Origin: Ulvibacter antarcticus
GTDB lineage: Bacteria; Bacteroidota; Bacteroidia; Flavobacteriales; Flavobacteriaceae
Direction: 5' to 3'
Length of the DNA stretch: 64,000 nucleotides
NCBI RefSeq assembly: GCF_003688405.1
Contig: NZ_REFC01000011.1
Span: 975,745 to 1,039,744, forward strand
Shown: positions 9,252 through 17,056 of the stretch, one piece after another
How the letters are laid out: the number at the start of each line of letters is the position of its first letter
Position numbering within the stretch: the stretch's first letter is position 1
Position numbers and translations under genes: made by a program
Notes under the pieces: model-generated
What the model saw: only the letters and a program-made list of their open reading frames with translations
The model's database searches: none
What the model was told of the DNA's origin: nothing

Positions 9252-10414
9252 TGATCGATTTTCTTTCTCCAGTTTCTAAATCCGTAATCGCACATCGGGA
9301 AATACTTCCAGTTGGTGTTCTAGGAAAGCAGATTGCCGTGCATAGTGCACAGGGTGATTTGCCGGACTTTACCGATGTTAAATTTGCTATTTTAGGTATC
9401 AAAGAGAATAGAAATGACGTAGATTTTATTGGAGGCGTTGTTTCGTTCGATGCTTTTCGCAAAGCTTTATATTCACTTTATCCAGGAAACTGGTCACATA
9501 AAATTGTGGACCTGGGAGATATTGAACAAGGAGATACTGTCGAGGATACATATTTTGCTGTTAAAACTGTAACTGAAGCGTTGTTAAAAAAAGATATCAT
9601 TCCGTTGTTAATGGGAGGAAGTCAGGATTTAGTCTATGCGCAGTATAGATCGTACGATACTCATGGTTCTATGGTGAATCTGGTAAATATTGATAATAAA
9701 TTCGATTTGGGTGATGCAGAAGCTAATATTACAAATCATTCGTATGTAGGGAAGATTATTGTCGACACTCCGTATAATTTATTCAATTATAGTACGCTTG
9801 GATATCAGTCGTTTTTTAATCCGCCGGGTGAAATTTCCTTAATGGAGAAGCTTTATTTCGATGCGTATCGCTTGGGGGATGTAACAGCAGATATCACTGT
9901 TGTAGAACCAATAATGAGAGATGCTGATATCGTTACTTTGGATGTTACCACAATAAAAAGCTCAGAAATAAGTTATAAGAATACTTCAAGTCCCAATGGT
10001 TTTGACGGCAAAGAGATTTGTGCAATAGCACGATATGCGGGAATTAGCAACAGGGTAACCTCATTTGGAGTATATGAACTTAAAGATTTTAGTGGCGCGG
10101 AAAGCGGGTCAATGCTCGTAGCGCAGATTCTCTGGTATTTCATTGAAGGAGTAAACTTCAGGATTGCCGATGAGGATTTTAAGGATGAAAAACGATACAC
10201 TACTTATAAAGTTCCTGTGGATGAGGAAATTTTAATATTCAAAAAAAGCAATATTACGGGTAGATGGTGGTTAGAAATGCCATTTATTTTAAATGTTAAT
10301 AATAAATTAAAAAGGCGAACGTTATTACCTTGCACTTATGGCGAATATTTGAGTGCATGCAATCAGGAAATACCTGAACGGTGGTATAAAGCCCGTCGAA
10401 AGATTGAAGTATAA
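9251..10414 (+). CDS. Ureohydrolase (arginase/formimidoylglutamase)-fold protein lacking metal ligands
   Basis: A 387-residue protein of the arginase/agmatinase/formimidoylglutamase fold. The family places Mn ligands in GGDHS, DAHxD and SxDxDxxDP. Here the matching sites read G-G-S-Q-D (122-126), D-N-K-F-D (148-152) and T-L-D-V-T-T-I near residue 229, so both metal-binding histidines and one aspartate are gone. It is therefore unlikely to hydrolyse formimidoylglutamate even if homology names it so. The ATG overlaps the topA stop by one base, and gldK starts 112 bp downstream. The position beside the T9SS core suggests a structural or regulatory role there, which is inference. Confidence 0.85.
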   Translation: MIDFLSPVSKSVIAHREILPVGVLGKQIAVHSAQGDLPDFTDVKFAILGIKENRNDVDFIGGVVSFDAFRKALYSLYPGNWSHKIVDLGDIEQGDTVEDTYFAVKTVTEALLKKDIIPLLMGGSQDLVYAQYRSYDTHGSMVNLVNIDNKFDLGDAEANITNHSYVGKIIVDTPYNLFNYSTLGYQSFFNPPGEISLMEKLYFDAYRLGDVTADITVVEPIMRDADIVTLDVTTIKSSEISYKNTSSPNGFDGKEICAIARYAGISNRVTSFGVYELKDFSGAESGSMLVAQILWYFIEGVNFRIADEDFKDEKRYTTYKVPVDEEILIFKKSNITGRWWLEMPFILNVNNKLKRRTLLPCTYGEYLSACNQEIPERWYKARRKIEV

Positions 10415-10460
10415 CTAAAACAACGAACAGCGAGCATTTAAGGAATTTTTAAGAAAACTG

Positions 10461-10491
10461 TTGTTTTTCTGATTTTTTATAAATAGGTTTA
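10461..10491 (+). promoter_or_regulatory. Promoter for the gldKLMN operon
   Basis: TTG at 10461-10463, 20 bases, then TAGGTTTA at 10484-10491, close to the Bacteroidetes consensus TTG-N(17-23)-TAnnTTTG with one mismatch in the last base. The predicted start is about 30 nt before the gldK ATG. Confidence 0.55.
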
Positions 10492-10525
10492 CGCCCTTGA
10501 ATCTCGAAATTTAACCTAAATACCT

Positions 10526-11899
10526 ATGAAGAAGTTTATTGCATTCACTGCGATTATTGCCTTTTTGTACAGTTGTAACTCATCAGATAGAGGAGAACTA
10601 GTCGGAGCAAAAGGTAAAAAATGGTATCCCGAAAAACCTTATGGAATGACGCTTATCCCTGGTGGGTCTTTTATCATGGGTAAGTCTGATGATGATTTTG
10701 TCGCCGTAAATGATGCCCCAACTAAAACTGTTACTGTCCGTTCATTTTATATGGATGAAACAGAAATAACGAATGCCGAATATCGTCAATTCGTAGAGTG
10801 GGTTCGTGATTCTACAGTACGACTACGTCTTGCTATCATGGCCGACGAAGTAGGAGCAACACCTGGAGACAGTGGTGTTGGTGATTTTGCTTTCCTGGAT
10901 CAGGAAAACGAAGAAATGACTCCTTACGACCAATACATGTATGATAATTACTTCGGAATGGGAGAAGATTATTATGCGGGTCGAAAAATCAATAACAATA
11001 TCGATCTAGTTTGGGATACTTCCGAATATCCAGATGAGTATTACTCAGAGGTAATGGATAGTATGTATATTCCTGCAGAGGAGGCTTACAATGGTCAGCG
11101 TACCATCGATGTTACTAAATTGAAATTCCAATACACTCATATGGATATTCAGTCTGCAGCGAGAGATCAGACTAAGAGAAGAAAAGATTTTATTAAAAAA
11201 GATACCGTTTCTATTTATCCTGATACCACGGTATGGATAAAGGATTTCAACTATTCTTATAACGAGCCAATGCACAACGATTATTTCTGGCACCAGGCTT
11301 ATGGAGATTATCCTGTAGTTGGAGTTAACTGGAAACAAGCAAAAGCATTTTGTGCTTGGAGAACTTTGTATAAGAACTCTTATCAAAAATCTAAAAAACG
11401 TAACCATATAAACTCTTTCCGTCTTCCAGGTGAAGCGGAATGGGAATATGCTGCACGTGGTGGCTTAGCATCTGCAACCTACCCTTGGGGAGGGCCTTAT
11501 GCTAAAAATGATAGAGGTTGCTTTATGGCAAACTTTAAACCTTTACGTGGTGATTACGCAGCAGATCAGGCACTCTACACTGTAGAAGCCGACGCTTATG
11601 AACCAAATGATTACAACTTGTATAATATGTCCGGTAATGTAGCCGAGTGGGTAGCTTCTTCATACGATCCAGCTTCTTACGAATATACATCAACAATGAA
11701 CCCCAATGTAAATGATCCGACCAATGCGCGAAAAGTTGTTCGTGGAGGGTCCTGGAAAGACGTTGCTTACTTCCTACAAGTAAGTACACGTGACTATGAA
11801 TATGCAGACTCAGCAAGAAGCTATATAGGTTTCAGAACTGTTCAGGATTATATGGGTACCGATGTTACATTGAACAAAAATTTTGGCGACGCCCGTTAA
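10526..11899 (+). CDS. gldK: Gliding motility / type IX secretion lipoprotein GldK
   Basis: GldK is an outer-membrane lipoprotein that, with GldN, forms the periplasmic ring of the type IX secretion system. The 457-residue protein has a lipoprotein signal with C17 in F-L-Y-S-C-N-S-S. It then has the formylglycine-generating-enzyme-like (FGE-sulfatase) fold: I-P-G-G-S-F-I-M-G-K, M-D-E-T-E-I-T-N-A-E-Y, L-P-G-E-A-E-W-E-Y-A-A-R-G-G, N-V-A-E-W-V and the closing V-V-R-G-G-S-W-K-D with G-F-R-T-V. It is first in the gldK-L-M-N operon behind its own promoter and is followed 52 bp later by gldL. Confidence 0.96.
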   Translation: MKKFIAFTAIIAFLYSCNSSDRGELVGAKGKKWYPEKPYGMTLIPGGSFIMGKSDDDFVAVNDAPTKTVTVRSFYMDETEITNAEYRQFVEWVRDSTVRLRLAIMADEVGATPGDSGVGDFAFLDQENEEMTPYDQYMYDNYFGMGEDYYAGRKINNNIDLVWDTSEYPDEYYSEVMDSMYIPAEEAYNGQRTIDVTKLKFQYTHMDIQSAARDQTKRRKDFIKKDTVSIYPDTTVWIKDFNYSYNEPMHNDYFWHQAYGDYPVVGVNWKQAKAFCAWRTLYKNSYQKSKKRNHINSFRLPGEAEWEYAARGGLASATYPWGGPYAKNDRGCFMANFKPLRGDYAADQALYTVEADAYEPNDYNLYNMSGNVAEWVASSYDPASYEYTSTMNPNVNDPTNARKVVRGGSWKDVAYFLQVSTRDYEYADSARSYIGFRTVQDYMGTDVTLNKNFGDAR

Positions 11900-11951
11900 T
11901 CTATTAAATAATAAAAACTTAAACTAAACTTAAACTAAAAACTATTGTATT

Positions 11952-12599
11952 ATGGCACAATCAAGATCATCAAAGAAATTATTTAACATGGCTTACGGCC
12001 TTGGAGCATCTATTGTAATTTTAGGAGCTTTATTTAAAATCCTTCACTGGGAAATTGGTCCACTTAATGGTGGTATCCTTTTAGCAGTTGGACTTATTAC
12101 TGAAGCGATCATTTTTGCTATCTCTGCTTTTGAGCCCGTAGATGATGATTTAGACTGGTCTTTGGTATATCCAGAATTAGCTGGCGGAATGGCTTCAGGT
12201 AAAAAGAAAGAAGCTCCGGAAGATGCACAAGGATTACTATCTAAGAAATTAGACGAAATGTTGAAAGGTGCTAAAATAGATTCAGAATTAATGAATAGCC
12301 TTAGTGACAGTATCCGTTCTTTCGAAGGTGCTGCAAAAGGAATGGCTCCTACTGCCGAAGCAATGAGTTCTACTAAAAAATACAGCGAGGAAATGGCCTT
12401 AGCTGCTGCACAAATGGAATCTCTTAACAGCCTTTATAAAGTACAGGTTGAGTCTACAAGTCGTCAGGCTGAAGTACAAGAGCGTGTTGCTGAAAATGCA
12501 GAACAATTAAAATCTCAAATGGCACATTTAGCTACAAACCTATCTTCACTTAACGGTGTTTATGGTGGTATGCTGTCTGCTATGAGTTCAAAAAATTAG
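11952..12599 (+). CDS. gldL: Gliding motility protein GldL (T9SS motor stator)
   Basis: GldL is the inner-membrane stator-like subunit that, with GldM, uses the proton motive force to drive type IX secretion and gliding. It has two transmembrane helices at about 14-31 and 39-60. The second carries a buried glutamate (E51, in L-I-T-E-A-I-I-F-A), matching the conserved functional Glu of the family. The cytoplasmic C-terminal two thirds is helical and rich in Ala, Met, Gln and Ser, as expected. Length (215) is normal. It lies between gldK and gldM with short spacers. Confidence 0.96.
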   Translation: MAQSRSSKKLFNMAYGLGASIVILGALFKILHWEIGPLNGGILLAVGLITEAIIFAISAFEPVDDDLDWSLVYPELAGGMASGKKKEAPEDAQGLLSKKLDEMLKGAKIDSELMNSLSDSIRSFEGAAKGMAPTAEAMSSTKKYSEEMALAAAQMESLNSLYKVQVESTSRQAEVQERVAENAEQLKSQMAHLATNLSSLNGVYGGMLSAMSSKN

Positions 12600-12639
12600 G
12601 ATAATTTCCATCTAACTATTAATTTAAAAACAAATTAAC

Positions 12640-14208
12640 ATGGCAGGAGGAAGTTTATCCCCAAGGCAAAAGATGATTAACCTAATGTACTTGGTTTTCA
12701 TCGCAATGTTGGCATTAAACATGTCAAAAGAAGTATTATCGGCTTTCGGATTATTGGACGAAAAAATGAGCGAGGCGAATGTTGCAACTACACAACGTAA
12801 TGTAGCGTTCATGGAGAACCTAGGAGAAAAAGCGGTTGAGCAACCTGAGCAATATGCTGCGGTAAAAGAAAAAGCTGATCAAGTAAATACGATTTCAGAA
12901 AGTTTAGATACGTATCTATCAGACCTTAAAGGTCAAATGATGGGAACTTTAAAGCCGGAAGAGGCAAACGATTATGAGGTTCAGGATAAGCCTGATTTCT
13001 TAGATCGAAGATTTTTCAACGGTGATAAGTTAAAGCCTGAAGGTCAGGAATTCTTAAATCAGATTAATACCTATAGAACTGAAATGGCTTCGGTACTAGG
13101 TGAAACATATCCAGATATTAAGAGTTCAATCGAGAAGAACTTTTCTACAGAACCGGTTGTAAATCGTGATGGTAAAAAAGTAGATTGGTTAAATTATAAC
13201 TACGAGGGATTTCCATTAGTAGCTTCTAAAACCAAGCTTACGGCATTACAGAATGATATAAAAGTTACGAAGAATGAATTGTTGGCTAAAATGTTAGCAG
13301 GACAACAGGCTTCTGCATTATCATTTACACAGTATAACACCTTACTGGAGCAATCTAAATCGGCATTTTATGCTGGTGAAAAATTCGATGGTGGAATCGT
13401 ATTAGGTCGTAAAGATCCAAATACAAAACCAAATAAAGTAGAACTTACTTTAGATGGTAGACCACTTTCTGCAGAGCAGTATACTATTGAAAATGGTAAA
13501 GTGAAATTAAACATTAGTGCTGGAGCAGCCGGAGATCATAAGATTGAAGGTAACTTAATCTTCTTACAAGAAGGTAAAGAAGTTGAAATTCCGGTAAACG
13601 TTGCGTTTGCGACTATTACAAAACCTAATTCAGCTGTTATTGCAGCCGATAAGATGAATGTAGTATATCGTGGTGTAGTAAACCCAATGACGGTTTCTAT
13701 CCCTGGTATTCCCGACAATAAGGTTACGGCTTCGGGTACTGGTCTTTCGAAGGTTTCTGGAAGTAAATACAGCATGAGCCCTGGTGCAGGAAGAACTGTA
13801 ACGATTACAGCTAGTGGTACGTTACCTGACGGAGCAAGAGTAAATACTCCGGCAGAATTTCGTATTAAAGATATCCCAAGACCTTCTGGAACCATTCGTG
13901 GGGAAGATGGAGATGGTGGATGTGTACGTATGCAACGCGAAGGTTTGGAAAAATCATCTGTTGGTGCTGTATTACAAGACTTCGATTTCGACCTTAAGTT
14001 AAACGTTACTGGCTTTAGTTTTAAAGTTTCAGGACAACCAACTGTAAAAGTAAGTGGAGGCCGACTTAATAGTCAGGCATCTGCAACCCTTAGAAGAGCA
14101 TCACGTGGTGAAACGGTTCAGATCTTCGATATTACTGCAAATATTGCAAACAATTCAGGATACAAATTGAAGAAGATTTCTCCAATCTGTATAGAATTGA
14201 CAAACTAG
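12640..14208 (+). CDS. gldM: Gliding motility protein GldM (T9SS motor/periplasmic rod)
   Basis: GldM spans the inner membrane once and reaches through the periplasm to the GldKN ring, transmitting motor torque. The 522-residue protein has a short cytoplasmic tip with R9 (S-L-S-P-R-Q-K), a single TM helix at about 13-30 (I-N-L-M-Y-L-V-F-I-A-M-L-A-L), a long helical D1 domain, and then three beta-rich domains in the C-terminal half. Family and length agree. Spacing is 40 bp to gldL and 15 bp to gldN. Confidence 0.96.
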   Translation: MAGGSLSPRQKMINLMYLVFIAMLALNMSKEVLSAFGLLDEKMSEANVATTQRNVAFMENLGEKAVEQPEQYAAVKEKADQVNTISESLDTYLSDLKGQMMGTLKPEEANDYEVQDKPDFLDRRFFNGDKLKPEGQEFLNQINTYRTEMASVLGETYPDIKSSIEKNFSTEPVVNRDGKKVDWLNYNYEGFPLVASKTKLTALQNDIKVTKNELLAKMLAGQQASALSFTQYNTLLEQSKSAFYAGEKFDGGIVLGRKDPNTKPNKVELTLDGRPLSAEQYTIENGKVKLNISAGAAGDHKIEGNLIFLQEGKEVEIPVNVAFATITKPNSAVIAADKMNVVYRGVVNPMTVSIPGIPDNKVTASGTGLSKVSGSKYSMSPGAGRTVTITASGTLPDGARVNTPAEFRIKDIPRPSGTIRGEDGDGGCVRMQREGLEKSSVGAVLQDFDFDLKLNVTGFSFKVSGQPTVKVSGGRLNSQASATLRRASRGETVQIFDITANIANNSGYKLKKISPICIELTN

Positions 14209-14223
14209 AATAAATTAGTATTT

Positions 14224-15126
14224 ATGAATGTGAAAAATGTTGTTTTAAGTATTGTTGCCTTAATCATGGGTACGGTATGTGCAGAAGCGCAGATCAATAT
14301 CCTGAATGCAGCAACACCAGAAGATATAGGCGTTAGGACGGAAGCTCAGATTGCCTACGATAATGATGTTCCATTGCCTTATGGGTATGTGGATGAGCGT
14401 GATGTACTGTGGTCTAAAACTACTTGGGAGATCATCGATCTTGATGAAAGAGTTAATTTTCCATTGTATTACCCTATTGACACGAACAATATTGGTGCAG
14501 AAAGACGCTCTTTGTATGATGTTCTTGTAAAGAATATCAAAAATGGTAAGATAGATGGTGTTTATGCCGATTCTTATTTTACCGAAAAGAGAAGTCTTCA
14601 GGATTTAGATGCCTCTTTAGTGTATCGCGATACAACCGATCTTGGGATCGATCAGTTTAATGCTGGTGAGCCTGTAGATGAGCAGTATGTACGTGAATTT
14701 ACACTAGATGCAGGAGATATCGAAGAGTGGAGAGTACGTGGTTACTGGTATCTTGACAAACGTCAGGGTGAGTTGAAGTATCGCTTATTGGGAATTTGCC
14801 CGGTAGCCGGTGAAGCTCGTTCTAAAGCTTTTGAAGATGACGGTTTCGATAGTAGAGTTGAACTTTTTTGGGTATGGTTCCCTGGAGCGCGTGAAGTGCT
14901 TCACAATGCCAAAGCCTTCAATAGAAGGAATACATCTCAACCTATTTCATACGACCATTTGTTAAATTCAAGACGATTCCACGGAGTTGTTTATAAAGAA
15001 GACAATGTTCAAGGCGATAGAAACGTAAATGACTATGTAAACGATAATGCGTTAATGCAACTTCTCGAATCTGATAGGATTCTTGAATCAATTCGGAACA
15101 TAGAGATCGATCTCTGGAACTACTAA
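14224..15126 (+). CDS. gldN: Gliding motility protein GldN
   Basis: GldN is a periplasmic partner of GldK in the type IX secretion ring. The 300-residue protein has a cleavable signal peptide (hydrophobic to about residue 20, likely cut after A-E-A-Q). The body carries family features such as the D-V-L-W-S-K-T-T-W-E-I-I-D-L-D-E-R stretch and R-L-L-G-I-C-P-V. It is the last gene of the operon and is followed by a strong terminator. No gldO paralogue follows. Confidence 0.96.
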   Translation: MNVKNVVLSIVALIMGTVCAEAQINILNAATPEDIGVRTEAQIAYDNDVPLPYGYVDERDVLWSKTTWEIIDLDERVNFPLYYPIDTNNIGAERRSLYDVLVKNIKNGKIDGVYADSYFTEKRSLQDLDASLVYRDTTDLGIDQFNAGEPVDEQYVREFTLDAGDIEEWRVRGYWYLDKRQGELKYRLLGICPVAGEARSKAFEDDGFDSRVELFWVWFPGAREVLHNAKAFNRRNTSQPISYDHLLNSRRFHGVVYKEDNVQGDRNVNDYVNDNALMQLLESDRILESIRNIEIDLWNY

Positions 15127-15148
15127 ACATTCAAACAGAATAATAGTT

Positions 15149-15183
15149 AAACCCTCCTTTACTTAGTAATGGAGGGTTTTTTT
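15149..15183 (+). terminator. Rho-independent terminator of gldKLMN
   Basis: Nine-base arms AAACCCTCC (15149-15157) and GGAGGGTTT (15171-15179) are perfectly complementary, separated by a 13-base loop. The downstream arm runs into a tract of seven T. It lies about 20 bp after the gldN stop. Confidence 0.88.
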
Positions 15184-15247
15184 ATATATCCACTTTTCAC
15201 AAGAATTTAATGAGCTTCTTCCTATAATTCCTTACTATCTTTAAGCC

Positions 15248-16330
15248 ATGAAACAAGTTGATTATATAGTTGTTGGTTTGGGTATCGCCGGAATCAGCTT
15301 CTGTGAACAATTGCAGCGACATGCTAAGAGTTTCGTCGCGGTTGATAGTGGATTAAATACGGCTACAAAGGTTTCTGGCGGGGTGCTTAATCCTGTAGTG
15401 TTAAAACGTTTTACCTTAGCCTGGAAGGCGAAGGAGCAGTTCTCTGGAAGTCTTCAATTTTATAAAGAGTTGTCCGAAAAGCTGGGTGAGAAGCTCCTTG
15501 TAGAAATGCCCGTATATCGTATTTTAAATAATGTAGAAGAGCAGAATGATTGGGTGGTAGCAAGTGATAAGCGAGATCTTTCTCCTTTTATATCTTCGGA
15601 AATTATTGCGAATATTAACCCCAATGTTATTGCTCCTCTTGGCTTCGGAAGCGTTCACAGTGCCGGAAGAATTGATCCTTCAGTTGTAGTAAGCAAATAC
15701 AAAGCATATCTTCAAAAAAATGATTCACTCCTTTCTGAAACTTTCGACTACTCAGAATTTTCAGAAGTTTCCGAAACAAAAGAAAAATATACCGTTCGGT
15801 ATAAAAATATAGTAGCGAAGAGAATAGTATTCGCTCAAGGTGCATTTTCTTTTGAAAACCCCATGTTTCCGAAGTTATTAACTGCTAAAGGAAAATTAGT
15901 GCTAATTCCTAATAAAGGTGAGTATATAATTATCAGCGCTCCCGAATTGCAATTGAATGTACTATTGAAGGGACCAGTATATGTAATTCCTTTGGGTAAC
16001 GATACATATAAAGTGGGCGCTACGTACGATAGAGATAATAGTAAAACTGAGACTACTGATAAAGCGCGGGAGGAAATAGTAGCCAAGCTAAAAAGAATTA
16101 TTCTCTGTGATTTTGAAATCATAGATCAGGAAGCCGGAATTCGCCCAACAACCATAGACAGAAGACCTTTACTTGGAACAACAATAGAAAAGCCGCATAT
16201 CGCCTTTTTCACTGGCCTCGGAACTCACGGTATCCTGGGAGCCCCGTTTTTATCGGATGCGCTATACAATCATCTTGAAAACAATGTGAAGTTACCCGAA
16301 GAAATGGATTTAAAGCGATGGCTTCGTTAG
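15248..16330 (+). CDS. FAD-dependent oxidoreductase (DAO/glycine-oxidase-like)
   Basis: A 360-residue flavoprotein of the D-amino-acid oxidase superfamily. The N-terminal Rossmann motif is V-V-G-L-G-I-A-G-I-S, followed by V-S-G-G-V-L-N-P as in MnmC C-terminal and glycine-oxidase-like enzymes. The C-terminal region has I-R-P-T-T-I-D-R-R-P-L-L-G and F-T-G-L-G-T-H-G-I, which are typical FAD-contact segments. The substrate cannot be deduced. It has its own unit after the gldN terminator. A heptad repeat array starts at the stop codon, and the next gene is convergent. Confidence 0.88.
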   Translation: MKQVDYIVVGLGIAGISFCEQLQRHAKSFVAVDSGLNTATKVSGGVLNPVVLKRFTLAWKAKEQFSGSLQFYKELSEKLGEKLLVEMPVYRILNNVEEQNDWVVASDKRDLSPFISSEIIANINPNVIAPLGFGSVHSAGRIDPSVVVSKYKAYLQKNDSLLSETFDYSEFSEVSETKEKYTVRYKNIVAKRIVFAQGAFSFENPMFPKLLTAKGKLVLIPNKGEYIIISAPELQLNVLLKGPVYVIPLGNDTYKVGATYDRDNSKTETTDKAREEIVAKLKRIILCDFEIIDQEAGIRPTTIDRRPLLGTTIEKPHIAFFTGLGTHGILGAPFLSDALYNHLENNVKLPEEMDLKRWLR

Positions 16331-16364
16331 GAAGCTGGAAGTTGGAAGTTTGAAGTTGGAAGAG
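16330..16364 (+). repeat. Heptanucleotide array (GGAAGTT type)
   Basis: Five consecutive 7-base units of the form GGAAGCT, GGAAGTT, GGAAGTT, TGAAGTT, GGAAGAG begin at the last base of the preceding stop codon. The G-rich strand is the coding strand of the upstream gene. Confidence 0.85.
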
Positions 16365-16447
16365 TGAAAGTAGGTTCTCGATAATAATTAAAACTAGCTG
16401 CACCCGTTTTAATTCACTCGAACTGACCGATGTTTTATTATTTTTTT

Positions 16448-16505
16448 GTCACTTCGAGTGATTTTCAAAAACCCTGAAAGGTTTGAGAAAATAGTATCGA
16501 GAAGA
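16448..16505. repeat. Dispersed palindromic element (CACTTCGAGTG type)
   Basis: It begins GTCACTTCGAGTG (CACTTCGAGTG is itself palindromic), continues with a small AAACC/GGTTT hairpin, and ends with TATCGA. A related copy lies at 31168-31220. It is probably one of the common intergenic repeats of this genome. Confidence 0.55.
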
Positions 16506-16535
16506 AGTTGGAATCACACGAAAAAAATAATCTTT

Positions 16536-16605
16536 AACCAATAACCAATAACCAATAACCAATAACCAATCACCAATCACCAATCACCAATCACCAATCA
16601 CCAAC
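16536..16605 (-). repeat. Heptanucleotide array (ACCAATA/ACCAATC)
   Basis: About ten 7-base units: first ACCAATA repeats, then ACCAATC repeats, with an abrupt switch of one base. The array ends exactly at the stop codon of the DUF983 gene, whose coding strand therefore reads the G/T-rich version (TTGGTGA). Confidence 0.9.
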
Positions 16606-16977
16606 CTAGACCTTACTTTCATCAAACTTAAAAAATAAGTTGATCCATATATTTCTGGATGCTCTGGCAATCACTGGTAAGAGTAAGACTAAGGTAACCA
16701 CGATTGTAATAAAGGTGGCCCCTCGATCAAGTCCGATAAAGAAAAATGCAATAACGAAAGCTGCGACCGCGACTGCAATTCCAACACCATAACTCACATA
16801 CATAGCACCATAGAAAAAGGAGGGTTCAATCTTAAATTTGGTATCGCAATGTGAACAGCGTTCGTGCATTTTAAGTGTGTCTGAAATCTTGTAAGGATTG
16901 CTGTTTTTGTACAATTTACCCTCATGACAAACAGGGCAAGTACTATTGAAAATACTGTATAATTTAGAACCTTTCAT
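16606..16977 (-). CDS. DUF983 family membrane protein
   Basis: A 123-residue protein from the ATG at 16977. The N-terminal zinc-ribbon-like part has C-P-V-C-H-E-G-K-L-Y and C-S-H-C-D-T-K-F, followed by E-P-S-F-F-Y-G-A-M-Y, the DUF983 signature. Two transmembrane helices follow (roughly 60-80 and 87-107). The frame extends to 17031, but TAATTTTG, a good -7 promoter element on the minus strand, lies at 17019-17026 inside that extension, which favours the shorter form. Function of the family is unknown. It is divergent from the ABC-F gene. Confidence 0.85.
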   Translation of the reverse strand: MKGSKLYSIFNSTCPVCHEGKLYKNSNPYKISDTLKMHERCSHCDTKFKIEPSFFYGAMYVSYGVGIAVAVAAFVIAFFFIGLDRGATFITIVVTLVLLLPVIARASRNIWINLFFKFDESKV

Positions 16978-17056
16978 ATTTCTTTCTTCAGAAGATGGAG
17001 ACCATTTTTTTTGCACAACAAAATTAAGCATCTTTGCAAAAATTTTAGGCCTCTAA

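Noticed and set aside
16330..16605. Short tandem repeats as a CRISPR array
   Set aside because: Units are contiguous 7-mers without spacers, and no cas gene is present in the window.
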